A DNA stretch of 64,000 bases, from assembly GCF_003260975.1 (NCBI RefSeq), contig NZ_CP030041.1, positions 1,029,001-1,093,000 of the forward strand. Direction: 5' to 3'. This DNA comes from Echinicola strongylocentroti (GTDB lineage: Bacteria > Bacteroidota > Bacteroidia > Cytophagales > Cyclobacteriaceae). This document shows positions 63,094 through 64,000 of this stretch, piece by piece. Each line of letters starts with the position of its first letter. The stretch's first letter is position 1. The notes below the pieces were generated by a model. That model ran no database searches. It had not been told where the DNA came from and saw only the letters and a program-made list of their open reading frames with translations. A program made the position numbers and the translations under genes.

Positions 63094-63495
63094 AACATTT
63101 CATGTTTTAGGTTAGAAATTAATTATGGACGCCTCCCAGCTTGAGGGCAACCAAGGCCAAGTGGCAACGGAATAAATGAAGGCACTGTGGGAAGCCCTGT
63201 GCTTATGCCGTAAGCTCATGGCCGCTCGGCAGGCCGAAAGCTAACTTTGTGGAGTGATTAATGATTGAAATAATTAATTTTTGAAATTTAGAATGGAACC
63301 CTTTCCCCTTTTCAGTTAATGTCCACTTTTCAATTCCGGCACGCTGTCTGGCGCGCTTCGGCCAAAGGTGACAGAATTTCGGACTGTGGATCAAGACTCA
63401 GGTTTGGGTAGCCCTGATCGCCAACCTGTTACAAAAAATGCAGGAAAGCCGAAATATTCACCACGCTCGTGAGTTTGGCCGCCGTAAACATGGGA
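63094..63495. other. Gene-free stretch behind the RadC-like gene
   Basis: About 400 bp. No convincing ORF on either strand; GC-rich patches such as CACGCTGTCTGGCGCGCTTC suggest different composition from the recombinase region. No RNA gene recognised. Confidence 0.4.
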
Positions 63496-63681
63496 TCATA
63501 TATTTACCTGATACAGATAGTAAAATCCGGAAGGATGGGTGCCATAAACCGTGACCTTAAAATAGTTCAATTGGAAATCTTCCAGAATAGCAAAGGGGTT
63601 GTTTTTCAAAAACCGGAAAATCGCCCTAGATGCACTTGAAAGGACTATAACCTTTTCGTTTAAAATTTTATCGGGTGACAA
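63496..63681 (-). CDS. Small hypothetical ORF in the element
   Basis: 61 residues: a helical start (NEKVIVLSSASRAIFRFLKN) and a beta-like end (YFKVTVYGTHPSGFYYLYQV). It reads like a real small protein, but no family is recognised and no start signal stands out. Confidence 0.3.
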   Translation of the reverse strand: MSPDKILNEKVIVLSSASRAIFRFLKNNPFAILEDFQLNYFKVTVYGTHPSGFYYLYQVNI

Positions 63682-63810
63682 TAAAAAAGCACCATGCTGG
63701 ACATGTAAAGGACATCTTGTCTTGTTGGTTTGTTAAAATATTGATTTCATTAGTAGAAACCTGAGCTCGACTTAATTTTAGTATTAAAACCGTCACGCGA
63801 ACCCCTTTTA

Positions 63811-63885
63811 GGAGGATGTGGGTTGGAAAAGGGTGTGGCAACTCGCCGCGGCGAGCTGCCACGGCTTCCACCCGTTCAGACCTCC
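63811..63885. repeat. Nested palindromic structure
   Basis: The outer GGAGG/CCTCC pair encloses GGGTTGGAA/TTCCACCC and an inner stem at 63835-63862 with 14-bp arms and one mismatch around CTCGCCG/CGGCGAG. This gives a long RNA-like hairpin. It directly adjoins the family B repeat. Confidence 0.6.
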
Positions 63886-63891
63886 CTCTAA

Positions 63892-63969
63892 GCCCTGTTT
63901 GGATACAGACAGGCTCGCAGAGCATGTTCCGACCCATGTACGGAAACGCCCTTATAATCGAACTGAGGT
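63892..63969 (-). repeat. Dispersed repeat, family B, copy 2
   Basis: Minus-strand match to 26129-26205 in the same order (CTCAGTTCGATTATAA, CCGTACA, CCAAACAG). Here it follows the nested palindrome, which is missing at the other copy. Confidence 0.65.
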
Positions 63970-64000
63970 TATAAACCATCAGCTGCATCTACAATCTGAA

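Noticed and set aside
63668..63988. 106-residue minus-strand ORF at the right end
   Set aside because: It spans the nested palindrome and repeat B, which explains its open frame; no protein family is apparent.
1..64000. CRISPR arrays, rRNA and tRNA genes
   Set aside because: No regularly spaced direct repeats and no tRNA T-loop context other than the one in tmRNA were found by eye; a covariance-model scan would be needed to exclude tRNAs fully.

Overview
The window reads as chromosomal DNA of a free-living, probably marine or soil, member of the Bacteroidota, most likely Cytophagales/Cyclobacteriaceae (Echinicola- or Algoriphagus-like). The family is an inference. The evidence is the SprA type IX secretion translocon next to maeB-ruvA-gcvH, several promoters of the Bacteroidota form TTTG-N19-TAnnTTTG, very weak Shine-Dalgarno sites, many AQ-ending signal peptides, a tmRNA tag ending GESNYAMAA, and family assignments such as DUF4292, DUF4837 and Thermus-type isocitrate dehydrogenase.

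Left part (1-26 kb): end of a GH31 glycosidase, aconitase, an EEP-family membrane hydrolase, an Mla-type lipid transport operon (mlaE-mlaF-mlaD), a kinase-like signalling protein that lacks the ATPase domain, and an AddA/AddB-like recombination pair. These are followed by small envelope and housekeeping genes: YdcF, CBS, cutC, glycosylasparaginase, a TPR lipoprotein, PspC-like, a family 2 glycosyltransferase, YbaB and HisS. The cutC and glycosyltransferase genes are each broken by a missing base in a G tract.

Middle (26-38.5 kb): typA, isocitrate dehydrogenase, an enoyl-CoA hydratase and an oligosaccharide flippase. An accessory stretch follows, holding a headless M23-peptidase remnant, three tandem paralogous exported proteins, a GH105 hydrolase and long dispersed repeats. 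This stretch lies between the flippase and dut and looks like an insertion. Several repeat families occur here and elsewhere: a 110-bp inverted pair, a 174-bp element with terminal inverted repeats, and a 400-600-bp repeat present twice.

Right core (38.5-60.2 kb): a co-directional envelope and secretion block of dut, TPR, DUF4292, EnvC-like, tatA, gatA, LysM transglycosylase, DUF4837, maeB, ruvA, sprA, gcvH, vanZ-like and two duplicated tonB-like genes. It links cell-wall remodelling, lipoprotein handling, Tat and type IX export and TonB energy coupling.

Right end (60.3-64 kb): an ssrA (tmRNA) gene whose 3' end is the apparent integration site of a mobile island. A large serine recombinase faces it and reads its last codons out of the tmRNA 3' end. 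Behind it are a 56-residue small ORF, a RadC/JAB protein and repeat DNA. The island runs off the window. No CRISPR array, rRNA or tRNA was seen.
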